DNA of 64,000 nucleotides from the NCBI GenBank assembly GCA_963730165.1, contig CAVSQS010000002.1:186001-250000 (forward strand), written 5' to 3'. The notes under the pieces are model-generated. The model was given only the letters and a program-made list of their open reading frames with translations, had not been told where the DNA came from and ran no database searches. The translations under genes were made by a program, and so were the position numbers. Source of the DNA: DASSQJ01 sp963730165. Its GTDB lineage: Bacteria > Actinomycetota > Actinomycetes > Actinomycetales > Dermatophilaceae. Position 1 is the first letter of the stretch. Each line of letters starts with the position of its first letter. Positions 52,325-62,124 of this stretch are shown in pieces.

Positions 52325-52819
52325 TCAGGACGGCTCGTCCGCCGAGCCCTCCGTGCTGGGGTCGGTCAGCGGACGCTCGAGCCGGCGCGAGACGAGCACG
52401 ACGGCGACGACGAGCGCGACTGCCGCTGCGGCCCACCACCAGGAGAGGTTGCCGAGCCAGGCGTCGACGACGGCGAGCCCGACCGTCGCGTAGAGGATCG
52501 CCCAGAGCAGCGCCCCCAGGGCGACCGCGGGCACGAACCGGCGCACCGGCATCCGCAGCATCCCGGCGGAGGCGTTGATGGCGCTCTGGACGCCCACCGT
52601 GAGGAAGCCGAGCGTGACCGCGGGGGGTCCGACCTGGCGGACCCACCGCTCGGCCCGGGCCACCAGGGGACGGTCGAGGTGGTGGGCCCACCGGCTGCGC
52701 GCACCCCCGGCGCGCACGCCCCGGCCGAGCCAGTAGACCGCACTCCCCCGGACGAAGGCGCCGACCCAGAGCACGGCGAGGACGACCCAGAACGGCCAGC
52801 CGTCGACGAGGTCCTCCAC
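52325..52819 (-). CDS. VTT/DedA-like membrane protein
   Basis: A 164-residue integral membrane protein from GTG 52819 (VEDLVDGWPFWVVLAVLWVG). It has about four hydrophobic segments and GFLTVGVQSAINASAGMLRM, which resembles the VTT (DedA) loop with a conserved Arg/Gly region GAFVRGSAVYWLGRGVRAGG. Full-length DedA proteins have about 200 residues and a SNARE-associated core, so this is a short relative. It is followed by the serA upstream region and preceded by the ilvC terminator. The role is unknown; DedA proteins are lipid or membrane-homeostasis transporters. Confidence 0.68.
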   Translation of the reverse strand: MEDLVDGWPFWVVLAVLWVGAFVRGSAVYWLGRGVRAGGARSRWAHHLDRPLVARAERWVRQVGPPAVTLGFLTVGVQSAINASAGMLRMPVRRFVPAVALGALLWAILYATVGLAVVDAWLGNLSWWWAAAAVALVVAVVLVSRRLERPLTDPSTEGSADEPS

Positions 52820-52890
52820 GGCGCACAGCCTAGGAGCAGCGCGCCCCGGGGCCCGCACCCCCGCCTCCGTCTCTCCCGGTCCGACGACGA

Positions 52891-52922
52891 ACACGCCGCC
52901 CCACGGCATCGGGGCGGCGTGT
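52891..52922 (-). terminator. Terminator after ilvC
   Basis: A perfect 12-bp inverted repeat, 52891-52902 and 52911-52922, around ACGGCATC, beginning about 30 bases after the ilvC stop on the minus strand. Flanking CGACGA and TCGTCG extend the arms. It ends the ilvBNC operon. Confidence 0.85.
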
Positions 52923-52950
52923 CCTCGTCGGTCGTCGAGGGGGCGAGGTC

Positions 52951-53982
52951 TCAGCGGGCGGCCGAGCCCTCGGTGTAGTCGCTGTCGCGGTCGGAGTCGA
53001 CCCACGCCATCAGCTTGCGCAGCTCGCGGCCGGTCGCCTCGATGGGGTGCCGGGCCCCCTTCTCGCGCAGGGCGGTGAACTCGGGCGCCCCGGCGTCCTG
53101 GTCGTCGATGAAGCGCTGGGCGAAGGACCCGTTGCGGATGTCCTCGAGCACCGCCTTCATGTTGTCCTTGACGTGGCTGTCGATGACGCGCGGGCCGGAG
53201 ACGTAGTCGCCGTACTCCGCGGTGTCGGAGACCGACCAGCGCTGCTTGGCGATGCCTCCCTCGATCATGAGGTCGACGATGAGCTTGAGCTCGTGGAGGC
53301 ACTCGAAGTAGGCCACCTCCGGCTGGTACCCGGCCTCGACGAGGGTCTCGAAGCCGTACATGACCAACTGCGAGGCACCGCCGCAGAGGACCGCCTGCTC
53401 ACCGAACAGGTCGGTCTCGGTCTCCTCGGTGAAGGTCGTGCGGATCCCTCCGGCCCGCAGACCGCCGATCGCCTTGGCGTAGGACTTCGCGAGGTCCCAG
53501 GCCGTGCCGGACGCGTCCTGCTCGACGGCGAGGAGAACCGGCACGCCGCGGCCGTCGACGAACTCCCGGCGCACGATGTGGCCCGGGCCCTTCGGGGCGA
53601 CCATGAGCACGTCCGAGCCCGCGGGCGGCTGGATGTAGCCGAACCGGATGTTGAATCCGTGGCCGAAGAGGAGCGCCGCGCCCTCCCGCAGGTTGGGCTC
53701 GATCTCGGCGGCGTAGAGCCCGCGCTGGACCTGGTCGGGGGTGAGGACGACGACGAGGTCGGCCTCGCTCACGGCGTCGGCCACGGACTTCACGCTCAGG
53801 CCCTCGGCCTCGGCCTTGGCCCGGGACCGGCTGCCCTCGGCGAGCCCGACGCGCACGTCGACCCCGGAGTCGCGCAGGTTCAGGGCGTGGGCGTGGCCCT
53901 GGCTGCCGTAGCCGATGACCGCGACCTTGCGGCCCTGGATGATCGACAGGTCGGCGTCGTCGTCGTAGTACATCTCGGCCAT
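52951..53982 (-). CDS. ilvC: Ketol-acid reductoisomerase
   Basis: Second common step of isoleucine and valine synthesis, 343 residues from ATG 53982 (MAEMYYDDDADLSIIQGRKV). The Rossmann motif is VAVIGYGSQGHAHALNLRDS, and the class I KARI C-terminal domain has DLFGEQAVLCGGASQLVMYG and YFECLHELKLIVDLMIEGGI with the metal-binding Glu and Asp. The wide upstream gap to ilvN is 137 bases but no promoter stands out, so it is probably still in the ilvBNC operon. Confidence 0.96.
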   Translation of the reverse strand: MAEMYYDDDADLSIIQGRKVAVIGYGSQGHAHALNLRDSGVDVRVGLAEGSRSRAKAEAEGLSVKSVADAVSEADLVVVLTPDQVQRGLYAAEIEPNLREGAALLFGHGFNIRFGYIQPPAGSDVLMVAPKGPGHIVRREFVDGRGVPVLLAVEQDASGTAWDLAKSYAKAIGGLRAGGIRTTFTEETETDLFGEQAVLCGGASQLVMYGFETLVEAGYQPEVAYFECLHELKLIVDLMIEGGIAKQRWSVSDTAEYGDYVSGPRVIDSHVKDNMKAVLEDIRNGSFAQRFIDDQDAGAPEFTALREKGARHPIEATGRELRKLMAWVDSDRDSDYTEGSAAR

Positions 53983-54119
53983 GGGGCTGGCCTCTCCTTC
54001 GTGGGTCGGTGGTGGTCGGTTCCGGACTCTAGGGGCTCGGCGGTGGCCGCGTCCGCGTCGTCCGCGGTGAGGCGCACCTCGAGTGCCGAGGCCGCCGCGC
54101 TCGTCGGTTCGCGGTGGGG

Positions 54120-54632
54120 TCAGGCGCTGCGCAGGGCCCGGTCGGTGATGGAGCGGGGCCCACGGCCGATCGCCACCATCCCCGACTGGACGAGCTCGCG
54201 GACGCCGAACGGCTCGAGCACCTCGAGGAGGGCCTCCAGCTTGTCGGTCGTGCCGGTGGCCTCGATGGTCAGCGACTCGGTCGCGACGTCGACGACCTTG
54301 GCGCGGAACATCTGGACGAACTCGAGGACCTGCGACCGGGTGGCGGCGTCGGCCTTGACCTTGATGAGCATGACCTGGCGTTGCACCGCGGAGTCGGCCT
54401 CGAGCTCGACGACCTTGAGCACCTCGACGAGCTTGTTGAGCTGCTTGGTCACCTGCTCCAGCGGCAGGTCCTCGACGTCGACGACGACGGTCATCCGGGA
54501 GACCTCCGGGTGCTCGGTCTCCCCGACGGCGAGGGAGTCGATGTTGAACCCTCGGCGGGAGAACAACGCCGCGATGCGGGCGAGGACGCCCGGCTTGTTC
54601 TCGACGAGGACGGAGAGGGTGTGCTTGGACAC
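54120..54632 (-). CDS. ilvN: Acetolactate synthase small subunit
   Basis: Regulatory subunit giving valine feedback, 170 residues. The N-terminal ACT domain reads TLSVLVENKPGVLARIAALF and RRGFNIDSLAVGETEHPEVS, and the C-terminal ALS_ss domain includes FGVRELVQSGMVAIGRGPRS. ATG 54632 follows 15 bases after ilvB stop at 54648, with CGGGAGC-like sequence upstream. Confidence 0.95.
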   Translation of the reverse strand: MSKHTLSVLVENKPGVLARIAALFSRRGFNIDSLAVGETEHPEVSRMTVVVDVEDLPLEQVTKQLNKLVEVLKVVELEADSAVQRQVMLIKVKADAATRSQVLEFVQMFRAKVVDVATESLTIEATGTTDKLEALLEVLEPFGVRELVQSGMVAIGRGPRSITDRALRSA

Positions 54633-54647
54633 GGGCTCGCTCCTGCT

Positions 54648-56549
54648 TCAGTTCCGGTGGGAGCCCGAGGGCACCCCGTCGTGGTCGGCATCGAGACCCT
54701 GCTCGACGGCGTCGGACTCCTCGCGGTCCCACTGCGGGGCGGTGTCGCGGGCCACCTGGATCAGGTCGTTGCTCACCCCGGCGGGGACCATCGGCCACAC
54801 CATCGCGTCTCGGTGGACGACGAAGTCGACGACGACCGGTCGGTCGGTGACCTCCATCGCCGCGCGGATCGTCGCGTCGACGTCCTCGGGCCGCTCGCAC
54901 CGCAGGCCGACGCAGCCATAGGCCTCGGCCAGCTTGACGAAGTCGGGCACGCGGGACCCCACCGAGGTGTGCAGGTCGGTGTTGGAGTAGCGCTCGTTGT
55001 AGAAGAGGGTCTGCCACTGGCGGACCATCCCGAGCGAGCTGTTGTTGATGATGGCGACCTTCACCGGGATGTTGTTGATGACGCAGGTCGCGAGCTCCTG
55101 GTTGGTCATCTGGAAGCAGCCGTCGCCGTCGATCGCCCAGACGGTCCGGTCGGGCTCACCGACCTGGGCACCCATGGCGGCCGGGACCGCGTAGCCCATG
55201 GTGCCGAGCCCGCCGGAGTTCAGCCAGGCGTGCGGCCGCTCGTACTGGACGAACTGCGCCGCCCACATCTGGTGCTGACCGACCCCTGCGACGTAGACGG
55301 CCTCGGGCCCGGCCAGCGCTCCGAGCCGCTCGAGGACGTACTGGGGGGCCAGCGCCCCCTCGGGCGGCGGGGTGTAGCCGACCGGGAAGGTCCGGGTCCA
55401 GCCCGCGACGCGCTCGCGCCACTGCGCGTAGTCGCCGCCGTGACCGGCCTCCATGTCGGCGTCGACCGCTTCGGCGAGGTCGGCGATGACCGCCTTGGCG
55501 TCCCCGACGATCGGGACGTCGGCCTTGCGGTTCTTGCTGATCTCTGCCGGGTCGATGTCGGCGTGGATGACCTTCGCCTCCGGCGCGAACGTCGAGAGCT
55601 GGCCGGTGACACGGTCGTCGAAGCGGGCGCCGAGGGCGATGATGAGGTCGGACTTCTGCAGGCCGGTGACGGCTGCGACCGACCCGTGCATCCCGGGCAT
55701 GCCGAGGTGGAGCGGGTGGCTGTCAGGGAGGGCGCCGCGCGCCATGAGCGTGGTGACGACCGGGATCCGGGTCAGCTCGACGAACCGGCGCAGCTCCTCG
55801 CTCGCCCCGGCTCGCACGACGCCGCCGCCGACGTAGAGGATGGGGCGCTCGGCGGCGGCGATGAGCCGGGCGGCCTCCCGGATCTGCTTGTTGTGCGGCC
55901 GGGTCACCGGACGGTACCCCGGGAGACCGACGCGCGGCGGCCAGGAGAAGGTGGTCCGCGACTGCAGCGCGTCCTTGGCGATGTCGACGAGGACGGGCCC
56001 GGGGCGGCCGGTCGAGGCGATGTGGAACGCCTCGGCGATGACCCGCGGGATGTCGTCGGGGTCGGTGACGAGGTAGTTGTGCTTGGTGATCGGCATCGTG
56101 ATGCCGCGGATGTCGGCCTCCTGGAAGGCGTCGGTGCCGATCGCGGTCGAGCTGACCTGCCCGGTGATGGCGACGATCGGCACCGAGTCCATGTAGGCGT
56201 CGGCGAGCGGCGTCACGAGGTTCGTCGCACCCGGTCCCGAGGTCGCCATGCAGACCCCGACCCTGCCGGTGGCCGCGGCGTAGCCCTCGGCCGCGTGCCC
56301 GGCGCCCTGCTCGTGCCGCACGAGGATGTGGCGCACACGGACCGAGTCGAGGAGGGGGTCGTAGGCCGGGAGGATCGCCCCGCCGGGGATGCCGAAGACG
56401 GTGTCGACGTCCATTGCCTCGAGGGCGAGGACCAGGCTCTGGGCACCGGTGACGTCGACCGGTGCCTTGGCGCGGGCCTGCTGCGCCACCTGCGCAGGGC
56501 TCGGCGCGGGGTGGAGTGCTGCCGGGGTCGCCGGCCTGCTGTCGGTCAC
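54648..56549 (-). CDS. ilvB: Acetolactate synthase large subunit
   Basis: Catalytic ThDP enzyme of the branched-chain pathway, making 2-acetolactate or 2-aceto-2-hydroxybutyrate; 633 residues. Key blocks: VFGIPGGAILPAYDPLLDS, HEQGAGHAAEGYAAATGRVG with the catalytic glutamate, and the ThDP/Mg motif WAIDGDGCFQMTNQELATCV with KVAIINNSSLGMVRQWQTLF. The FAD-binding middle is AVTGLQKSDLIIALGARFDD. ATG 56549. It is preceded by a leader peptide and a terminator that suggest attenuation. Confidence 0.96.
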   Translation of the reverse strand: MTDSRPATPAALHPAPSPAQVAQQARAKAPVDVTGAQSLVLALEAMDVDTVFGIPGGAILPAYDPLLDSVRVRHILVRHEQGAGHAAEGYAAATGRVGVCMATSGPGATNLVTPLADAYMDSVPIVAITGQVSSTAIGTDAFQEADIRGITMPITKHNYLVTDPDDIPRVIAEAFHIASTGRPGPVLVDIAKDALQSRTTFSWPPRVGLPGYRPVTRPHNKQIREAARLIAAAERPILYVGGGVVRAGASEELRRFVELTRIPVVTTLMARGALPDSHPLHLGMPGMHGSVAAVTGLQKSDLIIALGARFDDRVTGQLSTFAPEAKVIHADIDPAEISKNRKADVPIVGDAKAVIADLAEAVDADMEAGHGGDYAQWRERVAGWTRTFPVGYTPPPEGALAPQYVLERLGALAGPEAVYVAGVGQHQMWAAQFVQYERPHAWLNSGGLGTMGYAVPAAMGAQVGEPDRTVWAIDGDGCFQMTNQELATCVINNIPVKVAIINNSSLGMVRQWQTLFYNERYSNTDLHTSVGSRVPDFVKLAEAYGCVGLRCERPEDVDATIRAAMEVTDRPVVVDFVVHRDAMVWPMVPAGVSNDLIQVARDTAPQWDREESDAVEQGLDADHDGVPSGSHRN

Positions 56550-56600
56550 TGCTGGTCACCGCTTTCTTCTCGCCGTGGGCGTGGTCCGTGCTCCGCGCAC

Positions 56601-56639
56601 AAAAAAGCCCTCCAGTCCCGTGGCAGGGACGACGGAGGG
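56601..56639 (-). terminator. Attenuator terminator in the ilvB leader
   Basis: On the minus strand an extended stem, CCCTCC ... GGAGGG plus GTCCC/GGGAC inner pairing, precedes a run of six T (56606-56601). It lies about 50 bases before ilvB and downstream of a leader peptide, so it is a classical attenuator position. Confidence 0.7.
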
Positions 56640-56661
56640 GGCGCGCCTGGGCGTGAGCGTC

Positions 56662-56697
56662 TCAGGCGCGCTGGGAAAGTACGAGGGCGTGGGCCAC
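56662..56697 (-). CDS. Leader peptide of ilvB
   Basis: An 11-codon frame from GTG 56697, VAHALVLSQRA, ending at TGA 56662-56664. It contains Leu-Val-Leu, and its end and stop fall within CGCGCCTGAG, which can pair with CAGGCGCG just after (8 bp), giving an alternative hairpin upstream of the terminator. GAGAG is present upstream. Similar to Streptomyces and Corynebacterium ilvB leaders. Longer in-frame starts upstream (GTG or ATG near 56757) are possible. Confidence 0.5.
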   Translation of the reverse strand: MAHALVLSQRA

Positions 56698-56907
56698 GGG
56701 ACAACTCTCGTCCGTGCCCCCGGGGGTGTCAACCGGCGAGACGGCTGGTCCCACCATCCGGAACCGTGATGTCGCTCACGGGCGCCGGAGCCGAACCCCG
56801 GGGCCACCGCGGCTCCTCGCACGCTCCCCCGGCGCCGGCGCCGAGACCGGTACGATCGCGCTGCTCCGCCCGCTGGACCGGCGGGACCGCGACGGGCAGG
56901 AGGCCGG

Positions 56908-58014
56908 ATGAGCACCGAGGTGACGATCGTCTTCTGGACCGTCGTCGCCGTGCGGTTCGCCCTGCCCCTGCTCATCCCGCGGTACCCGCTCCCCGCGGTG
57001 ATCGCCTGCCTCGTCGTGGACGGCATCGACCAGACCGTCTTCCAGGCCTTCGGCTTCGACCCGCCCGGCTACCAGGGCTACGACAAGGCGATGGACCTGT
57101 TCTACCTCTCCATCGCCTTCCTCTCGACCCTGCGGAACTGGACGAGGAGCGCAGCGGTCGGCATCGCCCGGTTCCTCTTCGTCTACCGCCTCGTCGGAGT
57201 CATGGCCTTCGAGCTCACCGGGGTGCGGGCACTGCTCCTGATCTTCCCCAACACCTTCGAGTACTTCTTCATCGCCTACGAGGCCGTGCGCCTGCGCTGG
57301 GATCCTCGCCGGCTCGGTGCCCGCGGCTGGGTGCTCGTGGCAGCGGCCGTCTGGGTGTTCGTCAAGCTGCCCCAGGAGTACTGGATCCACGTGGCGCAGC
57401 TCGACTTCACCGACACCTGGCGCGACGTCCCGTGGTTCGCCCCGCTCGTCGTCGTCGCCTCCCTCGGCCTGCTGGCCGGCCTCTGGTTCGGGGTTCGACC
57501 CCGGCTGCCCGAGGCGGACTGGCCGTGGCGCGTGGCCCCGGAACCCCTCCCCGACCAGATGGTCACCGCGGCCGAGCGGGATGCCTGGACCGCCGCGAAC
57601 GTGCGTCTGTGGTCGTGGTGGACGGCTGAGAAGGTCGTCGTCATCGGGCTCCTGTCGACGATCTACGCCCGGGTCCTGCCCGGCCTCGAGGTGTCCGACC
57701 TGCGGATGTTCCTCGGTGTCGCTGTGTTCGTCGTCGTCAACGCGGCGATCTCCCTCGCCGTCGCACGGCACGTCGGGAGCCGGGCCCGGCTCTCGGCGGC
57801 CTTCGGTGCCCGGGTCCTCGTCAACGTGGGACTCGTCGTCCTGGCCCGCCTCGTCCTCGGACCCGGCGCGCTCTCCCTGACGGACACGCTCTTCTTCGTC
57901 CTGCTGCTGTCGCTGCTCGTGACCTACCACGACCGCTTCGCGCCGGTCGCTGCCGCGCGGGCCCGGGTCGACGCCGGGACGCCCGACCCGGCGCCGCGGG
58001 CCGCGTCCGCCTAG
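56908..58014 (+). CDS. Conserved membrane protein of unknown function
   Basis: A 368-residue protein with eight or nine hydrophobic segments and no family I recognise. Segments include TIVFWTVVAVRFALPLLIPR, PAVIACLVVDGIDQTVFQAF and RMFLGVAVFVVVNAAISLAV. A polar loop with FVKLPQEYWIHVAQLDFTDT and PEADWPWRVAPEPLPDQMVT lies in the centre. The C-terminus is an Ala/Pro/Arg-rich tail. ATG 56908 has GGAGG eight bases upstream. It converges with the ABC permease by four bases. No enzyme motif seen. Confidence 0.75.
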   Translation: MSTEVTIVFWTVVAVRFALPLLIPRYPLPAVIACLVVDGIDQTVFQAFGFDPPGYQGYDKAMDLFYLSIAFLSTLRNWTRSAAVGIARFLFVYRLVGVMAFELTGVRALLLIFPNTFEYFFIAYEAVRLRWDPRRLGARGWVLVAAAVWVFVKLPQEYWIHVAQLDFTDTWRDVPWFAPLVVVASLGLLAGLWFGVRPRLPEADWPWRVAPEPLPDQMVTAAERDAWTAANVRLWSWWTAEKVVVIGLLSTIYARVLPGLEVSDLRMFLGVAVFVVVNAAISLAVARHVGSRARLSAAFGARVLVNVGLVVLARLVLGPGALSLTDTLFFVLLLSLLVTYHDRFAPVAAARARVDAGTPDPAPRAASA

Positions 58015-59582
58015 AACTGGGCCCGGGCGAGCTGTCCCAGCAGCTCGGGGGCCCGCCGGTCGAGCCGCCGGCCGCCGACGACGACCCCGGTCACGAGCAG
58101 GGCCAGGCCGTAGCCGAGGCCGACGGCGACGACCAGCCAGGACCGGATCGGGTCGTCCGTGGCGGTGACGGCGAGCACGGCGACGGGCGCGATGAGCAGC
58201 GCCGGGCCGACGAACGAGATGATCGCCGTGAGGCACCCCTGGGCGGCGCCGCCGGACGTGGCCGCGAACGGGTTGCCGCCTGTCCTGGGCGCGGTGCCGG
58301 GAAGGTAGGCGCCCACACCGACGGCGAGGCCCAGGGCGGCGAGGAAGGAGGCCACCGACACCCCGAGCCACCGCACCGGGTGGTCGATGACGCCGAGCGC
58401 GACCGACACCGCGAAGGTCGCGAGGACCGGCGGCCCGAACACGAGCGTCGACGCGAGGGCCCGGCCGAGCCGGTCCTCCCAACCCCGGGCGCCGGTCGAC
58501 ACGTGGATCCACCATGCCTCGCCGTCGAAGGCGAGGTCGCTCATCAGGGTGAGGCCGGCGAAGATCGCGAGGGTCACGACACCGAGCCCGGCCAGTGAGG
58601 AGTACCCGGTGACGGCCGACTGGACGACGAAGAACACCGGGAGAACGGCAGTGCGCAGGGCGATGGCGACCAGCCGGCTGTCGCGGTACCAGGCCCGCAC
58701 GCGTCGGGCCGCGATCGTCCCCGTCGGCGAGGTGCCGAGCAGCGCCGGGAGGAAGCGGCCCCGGCCGATCTGCTGACCCCCGCTGCTGGTGAGCGGCGAG
58801 GTGAGGGCGCGGTCGAGACCGCGCACCCAGACGAGGTAGAGCGTGACGAGCAGGCCGACGGACAGTACGAGGTGGGCGGCAGCGGTCCACCACCGCCCCG
58901 TCGCGACGTCGAAGGGCAGCGCCCACGCCCATCCGGTGGGAAACCACGAGGCGGCCGTGGCGACCGGCCGCCCGTCGAACGCGAACAACGCGTCGACGCG
59001 GCTCCCGCGGGTGAAGGCGAGGTTGAGGACGAGCGGCAGCAGTGTGGCCAGTGAGACGACGACGGCGCCGACGAGCCGCCCCGTCCGGGTCGTCATGACC
59101 CGGGCCAGCAGCGTCGTGACCGAGCGAGACCCGACGACGGCCGTGAGCGTTCCGACGACCGCCGCGACGGCCGCGGCCGGCACAGCCGCGGGCGTACCCG
59201 CCCAGCCGACGACCTGGAAGAGCGCGAGCGAGCCCAGCATCAGGGCGGGGACTCCGGTGAGCGAGGCGGCCAGGAGCCCCCGGGCCAGCGCCTTGGCGCG
59301 CACGGGGAGGACGGCGAAGCGGGCAGGGTCGAGGACGTTGTCGACGCCGGCGGCCACCAGGCTGAGGACGATCCACAGCAGCGTGGCGACGGTGAAGATC
59401 GGCACGGTGAGCGAGGCGATCCGAGGTGGGCGCAGGGCGAGCAGGGCGATGGCCGGACCGAGGAACCCGATGACCCCGAGCGCCGCGAGCACGCCGACGA
59501 TCGAGGACACGAGGTGGAGCGGGCTGCGCGACATCGCCGTGAACCACATCCGGAACCGGAGCCGGACGACGAGGCCGACCAC
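58011..59582 (-). CDS. ABC transporter permease
   Basis: A 523-residue integral membrane protein with about eleven to twelve hydrophobic segments, the probable partner of the ATPase upstream. GTG 59582 (MVGLVVRLRFRMWFTAMSRS). RVRAWYRDSRLVAIALRTAV resembles the cytoplasmic loop of ABC-2 type permeases. The rest is hydrophobic and Leu/Val/Ala rich. No substrate is suggested. It follows the ATPase gene by 15 bases. Confidence 0.78.
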   Translation of the reverse strand: MVGLVVRLRFRMWFTAMSRSPLHLVSSIVGVLAALGVIGFLGPAIALLALRPPRIASLTVPIFTVATLLWIVLSLVAAGVDNVLDPARFAVLPVRAKALARGLLAASLTGVPALMLGSLALFQVVGWAGTPAAVPAAAVAAVVGTLTAVVGSRSVTTLLARVMTTRTGRLVGAVVVSLATLLPLVLNLAFTRGSRVDALFAFDGRPVATAASWFPTGWAWALPFDVATGRWWTAAAHLVLSVGLLVTLYLVWVRGLDRALTSPLTSSGGQQIGRGRFLPALLGTSPTGTIAARRVRAWYRDSRLVAIALRTAVLPVFFVVQSAVTGYSSLAGLGVVTLAIFAGLTLMSDLAFDGEAWWIHVSTGARGWEDRLGRALASTLVFGPPVLATFAVSVALGVIDHPVRWLGVSVASFLAALGLAVGVGAYLPGTAPRTGGNPFAATSGGAAQGCLTAIISFVGPALLIAPVAVLAVTATDDPIRSWLVVAVGLGYGLALLVTGVVVGGRRLDRRAPELLGQLARAQF

Positions 59583-59597
59583 GTCAGGCCGCCGCGC

Positions 59598-60360
<763 letters not shown>

Positions 60361-60368
<8 letters not shown>

Positions 60369-62061
60369 ACACGGCACCCACGCTGGCGCTGCCCACGAGC
60401 CGGATGTACTTGGCGAGCACGCCACGGGTGTACTTCGGCTCGGGACGAGTGACGCCCTCGGCCCGACGCCGGTCGAGCTCGGCGTCGTCGACGAGGAGGT
60501 CGAGCCTGCCCTCTCCGACGTCGAGACGGATCCGGTCCCCGTCACGGACGAAGGCGATGGGACCCTCGTCGACCGCCTCGGGAGCGACGTGCCCGACGCA
60601 CAGCCCGGTCGTACCACCGGAGAAGCGCCCGTCGGTGAGGAGCAGGACCTCCTTGCCGAGGCCGGCGCCCTTGATCGCGCCGGTGACCGCGAGCATCTCC
60701 CGCATCCCGGGGCCGCCCTTGGGCCCCTCGTACCGGATGACGACGACGTCTCCGGCGGAGAGCGAGCCGTCCTCGACGGCGTCCATGGCGCTGCGCTCGC
60801 CGTCGAAGACGCGAGCGGTCCCCTCGAAGACGTCGGAGTCGAAACCGGCGGACTTGACGACCGCGCCCTCGGGGGCGAGCGAGCCGGTGAGGATCGTGAT
60901 GCCGCCGGTCGGGTGGATCGGCTCCAGCATGGCCCGCACCACCTTGCCGTCGGTGTCCGGGGGGCGGATGTCGGCGAGGTTCTCGGCCATGGTCCGGCCG
61001 GTGACGGTCAGGCAGTCGCCGTGGAGCAGGCCGGCGTCGAGCAGGGCGCGCATGACGACCGGCACCCCGCCGACCCGGTCGACGTCGGTCATGACGAACT
61101 GGCCGAACGGCTTGACGTCGGCCAGGTGCGGCACGCGCGACCCGACCCGGCGGAAGTCCTCGAGGGTGAGGTCGACGTCAGCCTCGTGGGCGATCGCGAG
61201 GAGGTGGAGCACGGCGTTCGTCGAGCCCCCGAAGGCCATGACGACGGCGATCGCGTTCTCGAACGCCTCCTTCGTCATGATGTCGCGGGCCGTGATGCCG
61301 CGCCGCAGCAGCTCGACGACCGCCTCGCCGGACCGGCGGGCGAAGCCGTCACGGCGGCGGTCGGTCGCGGGTGGCGCGGCGGAGCCGGGCAACGACATCC
61401 CGATCGCCTCGGCGACCGAGGCCATCGTGTTCGCCGTGTACATCCCCCCGCACGCACCCTCACCGGGACAGATGGCCCGCTCGATGGCGTCGACGTCCGC
61501 GCGGGACATCAGCCCACGCGCACACGCGCCGACCGCCTCGAAGGCGTCGATGATCGTCACGGTGCGCTCCGAGCCGTCGGACAGCTTCGCGACGCCGGGC
61601 AGGATCGACCCCGCGTAGAGGAAGACCGAGGCCAGGTCGAGACGTGCCGCGGCCATGAGCATCCCCGGCAGCGACTTGTCGCAGCCGGCGAGGAGCACCG
61701 AGCCGTCGAGCCGCTCGGCGTTCATCACCGTCTCGACCGAGTCGGCGATGATCTCGCGGCTCACCAGCGAGAAGTGCATCCCCTCGTGGCCCATCGAGAT
61801 CCCGTCGCTCACCGAGATCGTCCCGAACTCCAGGGGGTACCCGCCGGCCGCGTGGACGCCGTCCTTGACGGCCTGGGCGAGCCGGTCGAGGGAGAGGTTG
61901 CACGGGGTGATCTCGTTCCACGAGCTCGCGACGCCGATCTGCGGCTTGGCGAAGTCCTCGTCGCCGAGGCCGACGGCACGCAGCATCCCCCGGGCAGCAG
62001 CCCTTTCGAGGCCGTCGGTGACGTCGCGGCTGCGGGGCTTGATGTCGGGAGACCTCGTCAT
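60361..62061 (-). CDS. ilvD: Dihydroxy-acid dehydratase
   Basis: Iron-sulfur dehydratase of valine and isoleucine synthesis, 566 residues from ATG 62061. The cluster cysteines are in VLLAGCDKSLPGMLMAAARL and CPGEGACGGMYTANTMASVA; KEAFENAIAVVMAFGGSTNA, DVVVIRYEGPKGGPGMREML and LTDGRFSGGTTGLCVGHVAP are family-specific. It heads an operon with the ABC ATPase and permease downstream, which is unusual. The upstream 63 bases to the MMPL gene hold no element I can name. Confidence 0.96.
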
Positions 62062-62124
62062 GGCGCCATCCTAGGTTCGGGGTCCGGTCGCCGGAGGTCC
62101 GTTCCGGCGACCGGTCCCCCGACC

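Noticed and set aside
54114..57629. A very long open frame on the plus strand (1171 codons)
   Set aside because: It lies antisense to ilvN and ilvB, and its translation is Gly/Asp/Arg-rich shadow sequence with no family signature. GC-rich codon bias gives such frames.
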